From the NCBI RefSeq assembly GCF_900108405.1, contig NZ_FNXG01000001.1, positions 372,001-436,000 on the forward strand: 64,000 bases of DNA, in the 5' to 3' direction. Each line of letters begins with the position of its first letter. The stretch's first letter is position 1. Source of the DNA: Paracoccus alkenifer (GTDB taxonomy: Bacteria > Pseudomonadota > Alphaproteobacteria > Rhodobacterales > Rhodobacteraceae). Below the pieces are notes generated by a model, which was not told the origin of the DNA, made no database searches, and saw only the letters and a program-made list of their open reading frames with translations. Shown one piece after another: positions 9,036-17,307 of this stretch. Both the position numbers and the translations under genes were made by a program.

Positions 9036-10505
9036 ATGCAGAATTTCAACCTTGCCGAACATGTCCTGAACGCGGGGCTGGCCACGCCGGACCGGCTGGC
9101 GCTTGCCGTGATCTCGCCCAGCCGCGCCGACCGCTGGTCGCATGCCCGGCTGCGGCAGGCGGTCCTGGGGGTGGCGGCGGGGCTGATCGGGCGCGGGCTG
9201 CGGCCCGGCGACCGGGTGTTGCTGCGCATCGGCAACGAGCCGGCGTTTCCGGTCGCCTATCTGGCCTGTATCGCCGCGGGCATCGTGCCGGTTCCGACCT
9301 CGGCCATGCTAACGAGCGCCGAGATCACCCGCATTTCCGAAGACATCCGCCCCGCGCTGGTCATCGCCGGCAAAGGCGTAGCCCTGCCCGCCGGCGACAC
9401 GCCGCAGCTGCCGGTCCGCGATCTGGCCGCGATGGAATCCCTGTCCCCCGCCGATTTCCAGCGCGGAGACCCCGAGCGGCTGGCCTATATCGTCTATACC
9501 TCGGGCAGCTCGGGCCGGCCGCGGGCGGTGATGCATGCGCATCGGGCGATCCTGGCGCGGGCGATGATGTTTCAGGGCTGGTATGGGCTGCGCGCCAGCG
9601 ACCGACTGCTGCACGCGGGGGCGTTCAACTGGACCTTCACGCTGGGCACCGGGCTGATGGACCCCTGGACCGCCGGCGCCACCGCGCTGATCCCCGCCGA
9701 CGGCACCGCGATCGAACAGATCCCGCTGCTGGCCCGCCGTCACGGCGCCACCATCATTGCCGCCGCGCCGGGGGTATTTCGCCGGATGCTGCGCGCCGAT
9801 TGGGACGCGCTGCCCGAGCTGCGCCACGGGCTGGCCGCGGGCGAGCGGCTGGACCCCGAACTGCGCCGCCAGTGGCAGGCACGCACCGGCACGGACCTGC
9901 ACGAGGCGATGGGGATGTCGGAATGCTCGACCTTTCTGTCCGGCTCGCCCGACCGCCCGGCGCCCGAGGGCTCGGCCGGCTATCCGCAGGCGGGGCGGCG
10001 CGTCGCCGTGCTGTCACCCGACGGCCAGCCCCTGCCCGCAGGCGAGCCGGGGGTGCTGGCCGTGCATCGCCGCGATCCGGGGCTGTTTCTGGGGTATCTG
10101 GACCAGCCCGCTGAAACCGCAGAAAAATTCCTGGGCGACTGGTTCCTGACCGGCGACCTGGCGGTCGCGGCCGGGGACGGAGCGATTTCCACCTTGGGCC
10201 GCGCCGACGACATGATGAACGCGGGGGGCTATCGCGTGGCCCCGGCCGAGGTCGAGGACGCGCTGGTCCCCGTTCCCGGCGCGGGCGATGTCGCGGTGAC
10301 CGAACTGCCGGTCGCCGGCGGCGCCTCGATCATCGCGGCCTTCTGGACCGGTCCGGCCACGGCGGACGCCCTGCGCGAGGCCGCCGCGACCTCGCTCGCC
10401 CGCTACAAGCAACCGCGCGAGTTCGTCCGCATCGACGCCCTGCCCCGCACGCCCACCGGCAAGATCAACCGCCGCGCGCTGCGCGACGCCTATCGGCCGG
10501 GATAG
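9036..10505 (+). CDS. AMP-dependent acyl-CoA synthetase, benzoate-CoA-ligase-like
   Basis: A 489-residue adenylate-forming enzyme. It shows the P-loop-like motif YTSGSSGRPRAVMH (about residues 152-165), the A5 region LHEAMGMSECST, the A7/A8 motifs LTGDLAV and LGRADDMMNAGGYRVAPAEVE and the C-terminal catalytic Lys in RTPTGKINRR. It should activate a carboxylic acid to its CoA thioester via an acyl-adenylate. It is shorter than long-chain synthetases and its layout suggests an aromatic or short acid, but the substrate is not determined by the sequence. It stands alone, convergent with a small exported-protein gene. Confidence 0.85.
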   Translation: MQNFNLAEHVLNAGLATPDRLALAVISPSRADRWSHARLRQAVLGVAAGLIGRGLRPGDRVLLRIGNEPAFPVAYLACIAAGIVPVPTSAMLTSAEITRISEDIRPALVIAGKGVALPAGDTPQLPVRDLAAMESLSPADFQRGDPERLAYIVYTSGSSGRPRAVMHAHRAILARAMMFQGWYGLRASDRLLHAGAFNWTFTLGTGLMDPWTAGATALIPADGTAIEQIPLLARRHGATIIAAAPGVFRRMLRADWDALPELRHGLAAGERLDPELRRQWQARTGTDLHEAMGMSECSTFLSGSPDRPAPEGSAGYPQAGRRVAVLSPDGQPLPAGEPGVLAVHRRDPGLFLGYLDQPAETAEKFLGDWFLTGDLAVAAGDGAISTLGRADDMMNAGGYRVAPAEVEDALVPVPGAGDVAVTELPVAGGASIIAAFWTGPATADALREAAATSLARYKQPREFVRIDALPRTPTGKINRRALRDAYRPG

Positions 10506-10532
10506 GCGCGGCACGCCCTGGGCCGGGCGCCG

Positions 10533-10895
10533 TCAGTCGGCAAAGCTTATGGCGTCCACCGGGTATTCCACCAGCGCCTGCAACGGCTGGTCGCCGTCCT
10601 CGGCAAACGCGAACACATGCAGCGCGTCGTTTTGCAGCACCAGCCGGCAGAACCGCCCCTCTTTGGCCAGCACGGCCGGGCATTCGGCCAGATCGGCGTG
10701 TTCCACCGTCGCCTCGAACACCTCATAGGTCAGCACCGCCATCGGCCGCACCCGCGGCGCGTCATGGTGGATCGCGCCCGAGACGCCGGCGGTTTGCGGG
10801 CCGGTCTTGACCTCGCCGGGGCTCGAGGCCAGCGCGGCGCCGCCCAGACAGGCGGCGACCCCGGCAGCAAGGGCAATCTGGGAAAACTGGCGCAT
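10533..10895 (-). CDS. Small exported protein of unknown function
   Basis: A 120-residue protein with a signal peptide (MRQFSQIALAAGVAACLGGAALA) and a soluble remainder holding two cysteines (AECPAVL and GRFCRLVL), likely a periplasmic disulfide. I recognise no domain. ATG 10895 is chosen because GGAG lies 8 nt upstream; an in-frame GTG three codons earlier directly abuts that site. It is divergent from the ribonucleotide reductase gene and convergent with the acyl-CoA synthetase gene. Confidence 0.7.
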   Translation of the reverse strand: MRQFSQIALAAGVAACLGGAALASSPGEVKTGPQTAGVSGAIHHDAPRVRPMAVLTYEVFEATVEHADLAECPAVLAKEGRFCRLVLQNDALHVFAFAEDGDQPLQALVEYPVDAISFAD

Positions 10896-11066
10896 TTCGG
10901 TCACTCCGTCCGAATCATGGTGATCTTATCTGATAGAAATGCTTGGTCATTGCCATCCAAAAATTGTCGCAGCCCGGCGCGACGTGATTCCCCGCCGCCA
11001 CGCTTGCCCTGCAAGCGGGATGGGTGCATGACAAGACCCCGTCTTCAGACCACAGGATGCCCCCGG

Positions 11067-13301
11067 ATGAACCGCTTCGCCGCCCCTATCGCCGAACAGA
11101 TCTGGGACATGAAATACCGCCTGCGCGGCGCCGATGGCCGGCCGCTGGACGGCTCGGTCGAGGACAGCTGGCGCCGCGTCGCCCGCGACCTTGCCTCGGT
11201 CGAAACCGACCCCGCCGCGTGGGAGCCGCGATTCTACGCCGCGCTTGAGGATTTCCGCTTTCTGCCCGCGGGGCGCATCATGGCGGGCGCGGGCACCGGG
11301 CGCGCGGTCACGCTGTTCAACTGCTTTGTCATGGGCACCATCCCCGACAGCATGGGCGGCATCTTCGACGCGCTGAAAGAGGCCGCGCTGACCATGCAGC
11401 AGGGCGGCGGCATCGGCTATGATTTCAGCACGATCCGCCCCCGCGGGGCCGAGGTCAAGGGCGTGGCCGCGGATGCCTCGGGGCCGCTGTCGTTCATGGA
11501 TGTGTGGGACGCGATGTGCCGCACGATCATGTCGGCGGGGTCGCGGCGCGGCGCGATGATGGCCACGATGCGCTGCGACCACCCCGACATCGAAAGCTTC
11601 ATCGAGGCCAAGCAGGACGCCGCCCGGCTGCGCATGTTCAACCTGTCGGTGCTGGTGACCGATGCCTTCATGGCGGCGCGGGATGCCGATGCCGACTGGC
11701 CGCTGGTGTTCGGCGGCCAGGTCTATCGCACCATCCGCGCCCGCGAGTTGTGGGACCGGATCATGCGCGCGACCTATGATTACGCCGAGCCGGGGGTGAT
11801 CTTTATCGACCGCATAAACCAGATGAACAACTTGGGATATGCCGAAGAAATTGCAGCGACAAATCCCTGTGGCGAACAGCCGCTGCCGCCCTATGGCGCC
11901 TGTCTGCTGGGGTCGATCAATCTGGCGCGGCTGATCCGCGACCCGTTCGGCCCCGAGGCCGGGATGGATCTTGACGCGCTGGACGAGCTGGTGGCGACCG
12001 CCGTGCGGATGATGGACAACGTGGTCGATGCCTCGCGCTTTCCGCTGCCCCAGCAGGCGGCCGAGGCCCGCGCCAAGCGCCGCATCGGGCTGGGCGTCAC
12101 CGGGCTTGCCGATGCGCTGATGATGGTGGGTTTGCGCTATGGCGCACAGGGTGCCGCCGACGCCACGCGGCTGTGGATGCACCGGATCGCGCGCGCCGCC
12201 TATCTGGCCAGCGTCGATCTTGCCCGCGAAAAGGGCGCCTTCCCGCTGTTCGACGCGGAACGCTATCTCGCATCCGGCTTCATGCAAAAGATGGACGCGG
12301 ATGTGCGCGAGGCCGTGCGCGCCCACGGTATTCGCAACGCGCTGCTGACCAGCGTCGCGCCCACCGGCACCATCAGCCTTTACGCCGGCAACGTCAGTTC
12401 CGGGATCGAGCCGGTCTTTGCCCATAGCTACACCCGCAAGGTGCTGCAAAAGGACGGCACCCGGACCGAGGAAGAGGTGGTCGATTACGCCGCGCAGCTG
12501 TGGCGCGAGCGCATGGGCGACGCGCCCTTCCCCGACTGGTTCGTCGATGCACAGGTGCTGGACCCGCTGGACCACGTCGCCATGCAGGCGGCGGCGCAGG
12601 AATGGGTCGACAGCTCGATTTCCAAGACCATCAACTGCCCCGTGGATATTTCCTTCGAGGCGTTCAAGGACGTGTATCTGGCCGCGTGGGATCAGGGCTG
12701 CAAGGGCTGCACCACCTATCGCCCGAACGAGGTCACGGGGTCCGTGCTGTCGGTGGACAAACCCGCCCCCGCCCCCGCCGCGCCCGAGCTGCTGGCCGAG
12801 CCGATGGACCGCCCCGTCGCGTTGGACGGCGCCACCTACAAGCTGAAATTCCCCGGCAGCGAACACGCGATCTACATCACCGTGAACGACATCGAGGAGG
12901 CCGGCCGCCGCCGCCCGTTCGAGGTGTTCATCAACTCGAAGAACATGGAACACTATGCTTGGACCGTGGCGCTGACCCGGATGATTTCCGCGGTATTCCG
13001 CCGCGGCGGCGACGTCGGCTTTGTGGTCGAGGAACTCAAGGCCGTGTTCGACCCCCGCGGCGGCGCGTGGATCGAGGGGCGCTATGTCCCCTCGATCCTC
13101 GCCGCGATCGGCGGCGTGATCGAGCGCCACATGATCGCCATCGGCTTTCTTGCCGGCGAGGGCGCGGCGCCGAAATCGGACCCGGTGGCAGGCGCCGCGG
13201 TCGTGGCCGGCCCCTCATGCCCGGCCTGCGGCGTGCCGGGGATGCGCATGATCGAGGGCTGTCTGACCTGCCCCAGCTGCGGCCATTCCCGCTGCGGCTG
13301 A
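11067..13301 (+). CDS. nrdJ: Class II (adenosylcobalamin-dependent) ribonucleotide reductase
   Basis: A 744-residue reductase that makes deoxyribonucleotides using adenosylcobalamin as radical source, so no oxygen or NrdB subunit is needed. Key motifs are NCFVMGTIPDS with an active-site Cys, the radical-site loop NPCGEQPLPPYGAC and SVAPTGTISLYAGNVSSGIEP. A C-terminal extension ends in two CxxC pairs (CPACG and CPSCG), a zinc-ribbon-like tail that often carries the reducing thiols. ATG 11067 fits family N-termini (NRFAAPIAEQIWDMKYR); ATG 11028 is an in-frame alternative. No cobalamin riboswitch precedes it, unlike the btu operon 9 kb away. A bidirectional terminator follows. Confidence 0.93.
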   Translation: MNRFAAPIAEQIWDMKYRLRGADGRPLDGSVEDSWRRVARDLASVETDPAAWEPRFYAALEDFRFLPAGRIMAGAGTGRAVTLFNCFVMGTIPDSMGGIFDALKEAALTMQQGGGIGYDFSTIRPRGAEVKGVAADASGPLSFMDVWDAMCRTIMSAGSRRGAMMATMRCDHPDIESFIEAKQDAARLRMFNLSVLVTDAFMAARDADADWPLVFGGQVYRTIRARELWDRIMRATYDYAEPGVIFIDRINQMNNLGYAEEIAATNPCGEQPLPPYGACLLGSINLARLIRDPFGPEAGMDLDALDELVATAVRMMDNVVDASRFPLPQQAAEARAKRRIGLGVTGLADALMMVGLRYGAQGAADATRLWMHRIARAAYLASVDLAREKGAFPLFDAERYLASGFMQKMDADVREAVRAHGIRNALLTSVAPTGTISLYAGNVSSGIEPVFAHSYTRKVLQKDGTRTEEEVVDYAAQLWRERMGDAPFPDWFVDAQVLDPLDHVAMQAAAQEWVDSSISKTINCPVDISFEAFKDVYLAAWDQGCKGCTTYRPNEVTGSVLSVDKPAPAPAAPELLAEPMDRPVALDGATYKLKFPGSEHAIYITVNDIEEAGRRRPFEVFINSKNMEHYAWTVALTRMISAVFRRGGDVGFVVEELKAVFDPRGGAWIEGRYVPSILAAIGGVIERHMIAIGFLAGEGAAPKSDPVAGAAVVAGPSCPACGVPGMRMIEGCLTCPSCGHSRCG

Positions 13302-13306
13302 GCGAA

Positions 13307-13335
13307 AAAGGGGGCGCGACCGGCACGCCCCCTTT
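13307..13335. terminator. Bidirectional terminator between nrdJ and the GMC oxidoreductase gene
   Basis: A perfect 10-bp stem (AAAGGGGGCG with CGCCCCCTTT) has a 9-nt loop. On the plus strand TTTCCTT follows, on the minus strand TTTTTCGC. It sits between convergent genes and can serve both. Confidence 0.88.
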
Positions 13336-13354
13336 CCTTGCTTGAACAGACGCT

Positions 13355-14932
13355 TCAGAGCGCGCCTTTTTCCATTTCAGCCGCAATGAACTCGGCCTGA
13401 CGGATCGCCAGCGCAACGATGGTCAGCGTCGGATTTTCCGCGGCCGAGGTGGTGAACTGCGACCCGTCCGACACGAACAGGTTGGGCACGTCATGTGACT
13501 GCCCCCATTTGTTCACCACGCCGTCACGCGGATTTTCCGACATGCGGTTCGTGCCCAGGTTGTGGGTCGAGGGATAGGGCGGCGTCGGCATCACCCGCGT
13601 GGCCCCGGCCGCGCGATAGATGCGGTCGCCCACCGCATAGGCGTGGTTGCGCATGGCGATGTCGTTGGGGTGGTCGGTGTAATGCACGTCGGGCACCGGC
13701 AGGCCGTATTGGTCCAGCGAACTGCGGTTCAGGGTGACGCGGTTCGTTTCCTGCGGCAGATCCTCGCCCACGATCCACATGCCGGCCATGTTCTCATACC
13801 CCTCCATGGCCGAGGTAAAGGCGCGGCCCCAACCGCCGGGGTCCATGAACGCCGCCATGAACGGGATGCCCAGCGACAGGGTTTCCAGCTCATACCCGCC
13901 GACAAAGCCGCGGTCTGCGTCGTGATGGGCCTCGTCCTGCACGATGCCGGCCATGGTGGTGCCGCGCCACATCCGGACCGGGCGCTCGAAGATGCCATAG
14001 ACCGAGCCGGTCATGTGGCGCATGTAGTTGCGCCCCACCTGCCCCGAGCTGTTGGCCAGCCCGTCGGGGAACCGCTCGGACGCCGACGCCAGCAGCAGCC
14101 GCGGGCTTTCGATGGAATTGCCCGCCACCGCCACGATCCGCGCCTGCTGGAACTGTTCGGTCCCGTCGGCGTCGATATAGCGCACGCCGGTCACGCGGCC
14201 GTCGTCGTCATGCTCGATCCTGGTCGCGTGGCAGCGGTCGCGCACTTCCAGATTGCCGGTGGCCTCGCCGCGCGGGATGTCGGTATAAGCCGACGACCAT
14301 TTCGCCCCGAACTTGCAGCCCTGAAAGCAGAAACCCGTCTGCTGGCAGGCCGGGCGCTCGTCATATTCGACCGAGTTGATCGCCATATGCCCGGTCGAGA
14401 CCTTGCTGTAGCCGACCGCCTTGGCGCCTTTTTCCAGCACCAGATAGTTGTTGTTCCCCGGCAGGCCGGGCCAGTCGTTGGTGCGCGTCACCCCCAGTTT
14501 TTTCTCGGCAAGGTCGTAATAGGGTTCCAGATCGGACAGGGTGATCGGCCAGTCCAGCAGATTGGCCCCGTCCACGTTCCCATAGGTCGTGCGCGCCTTG
14601 AATTCATGTTCCTGGAACCGCAGCGAGGCCCCGGCCCAGTGGATCGAGGTGCCGCCCACCGCCTTGACGATCCACGCCGGCAGGTTGGCGAAATCGCGCG
14701 CCACCCGCCAGTCGCCCGATGTGGTGCGCATGTCGCCCCAGCTGAGCTGCGCGAAACTGTCCCATTCGTCGTTGATGTAATCATCGGGCAGGTAACGCCC
14801 GCCGGCCTCCAGCGCGACGACCTTGACGCCTTTCTGCGCCAGTTCGTTGGCCAGCACGCCGCCGCCCGATCCCGTGCCCACGATGACGACGACCGAGGCG
14901 TCGTCATGGTCGAATCTTGCCACGTCCACCAT
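13355..14932 (-). CDS. GMC-family FAD-dependent dehydrogenase, large subunit
   Basis: A 525-residue GMC oxidoreductase. The FAD-binding motif VIVGTGSGGGVLANELAQKG is at about residues 16-35, a cysteine cluster CQQTGFCFQGC lies near 200 where related gluconate/glucose dehydrogenases hold an iron-sulfur site, and the C-terminal THNLGTNRMS and AAENPTLTIVALA segments carry the catalytic His and FAD contacts. It should oxidise an alcohol or sugar. The small subunit gene lies 12 bp upstream on the same strand and probably pilots export by the Tat route, as in gluconate 2-dehydrogenase. No cytochrome c subunit gene is adjacent. Confidence 0.88.
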   Translation of the reverse strand: MVDVARFDHDDASVVVIVGTGSGGGVLANELAQKGVKVVALEAGGRYLPDDYINDEWDSFAQLSWGDMRTTSGDWRVARDFANLPAWIVKAVGGTSIHWAGASLRFQEHEFKARTTYGNVDGANLLDWPITLSDLEPYYDLAEKKLGVTRTNDWPGLPGNNNYLVLEKGAKAVGYSKVSTGHMAINSVEYDERPACQQTGFCFQGCKFGAKWSSAYTDIPRGEATGNLEVRDRCHATRIEHDDDGRVTGVRYIDADGTEQFQQARIVAVAGNSIESPRLLLASASERFPDGLANSSGQVGRNYMRHMTGSVYGIFERPVRMWRGTTMAGIVQDEAHHDADRGFVGGYELETLSLGIPFMAAFMDPGGWGRAFTSAMEGYENMAGMWIVGEDLPQETNRVTLNRSSLDQYGLPVPDVHYTDHPNDIAMRNHAYAVGDRIYRAAGATRVMPTPPYPSTHNLGTNRMSENPRDGVVNKWGQSHDVPNLFVSDGSQFTTSAAENPTLTIVALAIRQAEFIAAEMEKGAL

Positions 14933-14944
14933 GTCGTTTCCCCC

Positions 14945-15487
14945 TTACAGCCAGTCGATGTCGTTGAAGCCGCGGTCGATGTAGCCGCCCTTGGAAAAGC
15001 TTTCGCCTTCGTAGCCAAAGACCGGCCAGACCTCTTTCTGGTTGTAAAGCCCGGTCACCAGCCCGGCGCGGATGGTCTGGAAAAACGGCCCATGCTCGAT
15101 CATGCGCAGCATCTCCACGCGGTCGGCCTCCCAGCCTGCGGCCAGATAGCTGTCAAAGCCGCGGCTTTGCGCCAGCTGGTTCAGCGCGGCCACGCCCTGC
15201 TCGATCAGCTCGGCGCTGTCGGCGGAATCGTAGCCCTTGACTGCGACGGCATAGAAGCGGTCGGGGATACGGTCATGCGGGTAGATGTCGCGCGCCATCT
15301 GGATCAGCGTCGCCATGGTTTCCGGCTTCAGCGCCGTGGTTTCCAGCGCCCAGGCCGCATCGCGCGCGGCGACAAAACCCGCGCCCACCACCAGCGCCGC
15401 CCCGGCCGCAAATCCGCGCGCCAGCAGGCCGCGACGGGTCAGCCCTCTGACCGCAGGGCCAGAGGGGGAAATATCGGTGTCGTTCAT
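14945..15487 (-). CDS. Gluconate 2-dehydrogenase subunit 3 family protein, Tat signal
   Basis: A 180-residue protein with a twin-arginine signal (LTRRGLLARGFAAGAAL, about residues 16-32) and a helical body with ARDIYPHDRIPDRFY, typical of the gamma subunit (subunit 3) of membrane-bound sugar dehydrogenases. It likely chaperones and anchors the flavin subunit encoded directly downstream, giving a periplasmic complex. The partner has no signal of its own, which agrees with hitch-hiker export (inference from the family). Confidence 0.87.
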   Translation of the reverse strand: MNDTDISPSGPAVRGLTRRGLLARGFAAGAALVVGAGFVAARDAAWALETTALKPETMATLIQMARDIYPHDRIPDRFYAVAVKGYDSADSAELIEQGVAALNQLAQSRGFDSYLAAGWEADRVEMLRMIEHGPFFQTIRAGLVTGLYNQKEVWPVFGYEGESFSKGGYIDRGFNDIDWL

Positions 15488-15561
15488 GTCAGTCCTCCCT
15501 GAATTGGTGGCCGCCCGCGCATTGTCCCCCGCGGGCTGGCTGCCGATCTTGCGCCCGGTCG

Positions 15562-15957
15562 CTACAGGTAGCGGCCGCCGCGGCGCAGAACCTCGATCTC
15601 GTAGCCGTCGGGGTCCTGGATAAAGAAGAACCGGGCCAGCACGGTGCCGCCCGGGGCGAAATCGACCAGCTTGCGGGGATTCAGCCCCAGCGCAGTCAGC
15701 CGCGCGTGTTCGGCGTCGACATCCTCGACCGAGATCGCCAGATGCCCGTAGCCGTCGCCCAGATCATAGGGTTCCTCGCGGCCCTTGTTGATGGTCAGCT
15801 CCAGCTCAAAGCCGGATTCGGCGTTGGCCAGATACACCAGGGTGAAACTGTCGAAATCCAGCCGCTCGGCCACTTTCAGCCCAAAAGCCGCGCCGTAGAA
15901 CGCGACCGAGCGCGCCTCGTCCAGCACGCGGATCATCGAATGAATCATCTTGGCCAT
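15562..15957 (-). CDS. Glyoxalase I-like protein (VOC superfamily)
   Basis: A 131-residue protein with two beta-alpha-beta-beta-beta modules. MIRVLDEARSVAFYGAAFGLKV is the N-terminal module and GYGHLAISVEDVDAEHARL followed by QDPDGYEIEVLRRG is the C-terminal one. Metal ligands expected in lactoylglutathione lyase (His near residue 6, Glu in LELTI, His in GHLAI, Glu in YEIEVL) are present. It probably converts the methylglyoxal-glutathione adduct to lactoylglutathione. GGAAGGACGC before ATG 15957 supports this start over one five codons earlier. Confidence 0.87.
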   Translation of the reverse strand: MAKMIHSMIRVLDEARSVAFYGAAFGLKVAERLDFDSFTLVYLANAESGFELELTINKGREEPYDLGDGYGHLAISVEDVDAEHARLTALGLNPRKLVDFAPGGTVLARFFFIQDPDGYEIEVLRRGGRYL

Positions 15958-16024
15958 GCAGCGTCCTTCCACAGTTCGTCATGCGAATACTGGGACGGGT
16001 CCGCCGCAGCCGGGTAGCATCATC

Positions 16025-16390
16025 CTACGACGCGGGGATTTCCATCGCCCCCGGCAGGGTGGCCCCGCGCGGCGCCGGCGGGATACCCACCACCTGCCGG
16101 GCCGCATCGCGCATCCGCCGCGCGCCGCTGCCCTGCATTTCCAGCTGCACCAGACAGGCGCAGCGCAGAAGCGAGGTGAAGTTCACCGGCTCTCCGTCCA
16201 GTTCCAGCACCTCGGATTGCAGGGTGGACAGGAAACCGGGGGTGGAACACCCCTCGTCCTGCGCGATCCGGTCGATGATGTCCCAGAACGCCTGTTCCAG
16301 CCGGATCGAGGTGCTTTGCCCGTTCAACCGCAGCTTGCGCGTCACCGGCTGATAGCGGCGCGGATCCTGCCGCGCATAGATTTCGCACAT
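16025..16390 (-). CDS. Ribbon-helix-helix domain protein
   Basis: A 121-residue protein with a ribbon-helix-helix-like core: the strand VTRKLRLNGQSTSIRLE followed by two helices (FWDIIDRIAQDEGCS and FLSTLQSEVLEL). Families with this core occur widely in alphaproteobacteria; DNA binding is possible, but no target or experimental role is known to me. It stands between the glyoxalase and DUF488 genes on the same strand, separated by short gaps. Confidence 0.72.
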   Translation of the reverse strand: MCEIYARQDPRRYQPVTRKLRLNGQSTSIRLEQAFWDIIDRIAQDEGCSTPGFLSTLQSEVLELDGEPVNFTSLLRCACLVQLEMQGSGARRMRDAARQVVGIPPAPRGATLPGAMEIPAS

Positions 16391-16445
16391 GACGGATTCC
16401 CCCCTTTTTGCGGGGTCAGGCTAGCACGCCGCGCCGCAAGCGCCA

Positions 16446-17039
16446 CTACTGCGGCGCGGATTTTCGGTCCGCGTCTGTCGGGGGCGCATCTGCCTGTGCG
16501 CCGGGCGCGGGCTGCGGATAGATCACCTTGCCCTCGGGGGTCAGCCGGGCGCCGGGCGTGGCCGAGGCCGGGGTGATCTGCCCCAGATCCATCAGGTGAT
16601 CGACGGCATGGCCGTTCAGCAGCAGGTAATCGGTGATGATGCGGCGATGACAGCGCCACCACACCGCCTCGGAACACATCAGCGCCAGCCGCCGGTCGCG
16701 GCCCAGCCGCAGGACATGGTCCAGCGCCTCGGCAAAGCGGCCGCCCAGCGCGTAATCGGCGTAATTGTGAAAGCTGCGCAGTCGCCACATCGCGTTCAGA
16801 TCATCCGGCACCCCGGGCTGGCGGGGGCGGCGCCCGCCCAGCGCCGGGCAATGCAGATAGCCGATCTGCATCTCGGCCAGCACGCCCGGCAGGTCGTCGA
16901 TGTTGAACTGCGGATTGGCGCGCGAGCGGGGAAAGCTGCGCACATCGACCACCATCGCCACCCCGGCCTCGCGCAGCATCCGGGTAAAATGGTCGAGGCT
17001 GCGGTTGGAATGGCCGATGGTGGTGAACTGCGCCACCAT
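16446..17039 (-). CDS. DUF488 family protein
   Basis: A 197-residue member of DUF488. Signature phrases are TIGHSNRSLDHFTRMLREAG at the N-terminus, VVDVRSFPRSRANPQFN, and a cysteine centre LALMCSEAVWWRCHRRII. The family is cytoplasmic and its biochemical role is unknown. A Pro/Ala-rich tail of about 30 residues follows the domain. Its ATG shares a base with the stop of the upstream gene (TGATG), which points to translational coupling with the DUF2945 protein. Confidence 0.82.
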   Translation of the reverse strand: MVAQFTTIGHSNRSLDHFTRMLREAGVAMVVDVRSFPRSRANPQFNIDDLPGVLAEMQIGYLHCPALGGRRPRQPGVPDDLNAMWRLRSFHNYADYALGGRFAEALDHVLRLGRDRRLALMCSEAVWWRCHRRIITDYLLLNGHAVDHLMDLGQITPASATPGARLTPEGKVIYPQPAPGAQADAPPTDADRKSAPQ

Positions 17040-17248
17040 CAGCTGATCCTTGTCAGCGCGCCCCCCTTGTGGGCGGCGATATGGTCGGTCTTGTCGCTTT
17101 TGATTTCATATTGCGGGTCGTCGCGGGACGCCCGGTGGCGGTGGCCCTTGTAGTCGAAATCCTGGTGATGGACCTTGACGATCCGGCCGGACACGCGCCC
17201 GGCCTCGGAATTCCAGCTGACGTGATCGCCGACGGAAAAATCTGCCAT
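17039..17248 (-). CDS. DUF2945 (HVA1, Tudor-like) small protein
   Basis: A 69-residue protein matching the DUF2945/HVA1 family: FSVGDHVSWNSEAGRVSG, IVKVHHQDFDYKGHRH and the ending YEIKSDKTDHIAAHKGGAL. The family adopts an SH3/Tudor-like fold. The bacterial function is not known. A good ribosome site, CAGGAGGGTGTC, precedes ATG 17248. It is the first gene of a two-gene unit with the DUF488 gene. Confidence 0.85.
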   Translation of the reverse strand: MADFSVGDHVSWNSEAGRVSGRIVKVHHQDFDYKGHRHRASRDDPQYEIKSDKTDHIAAHKGGALTRIS

Positions 17249-17307
17249 GACACCCTCCTGTCAGGGTCAATTCCGCGTCGGCGCAAGAGTTCCGGCCGGG
17301 GTTCCTG

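Noticed and set aside
10905..11066. Possible cobalamin riboswitch upstream of nrdJ
   Set aside because: The conserved blocks seen at 20098-20263 (B12 box, GAAAGGGAA, CGCAACTGT) are missing here, and the space is too short for the full fold.
10947..13130. 727-codon minus-strand frame across nrdJ
   Set aside because: Shadow of nrdJ; no recognisable domain and no ribosome site.
13562..15502. 646-codon plus-strand frame across the GMC genes
   Set aside because: Shadow of the GMC oxidoreductase and small subunit genes.
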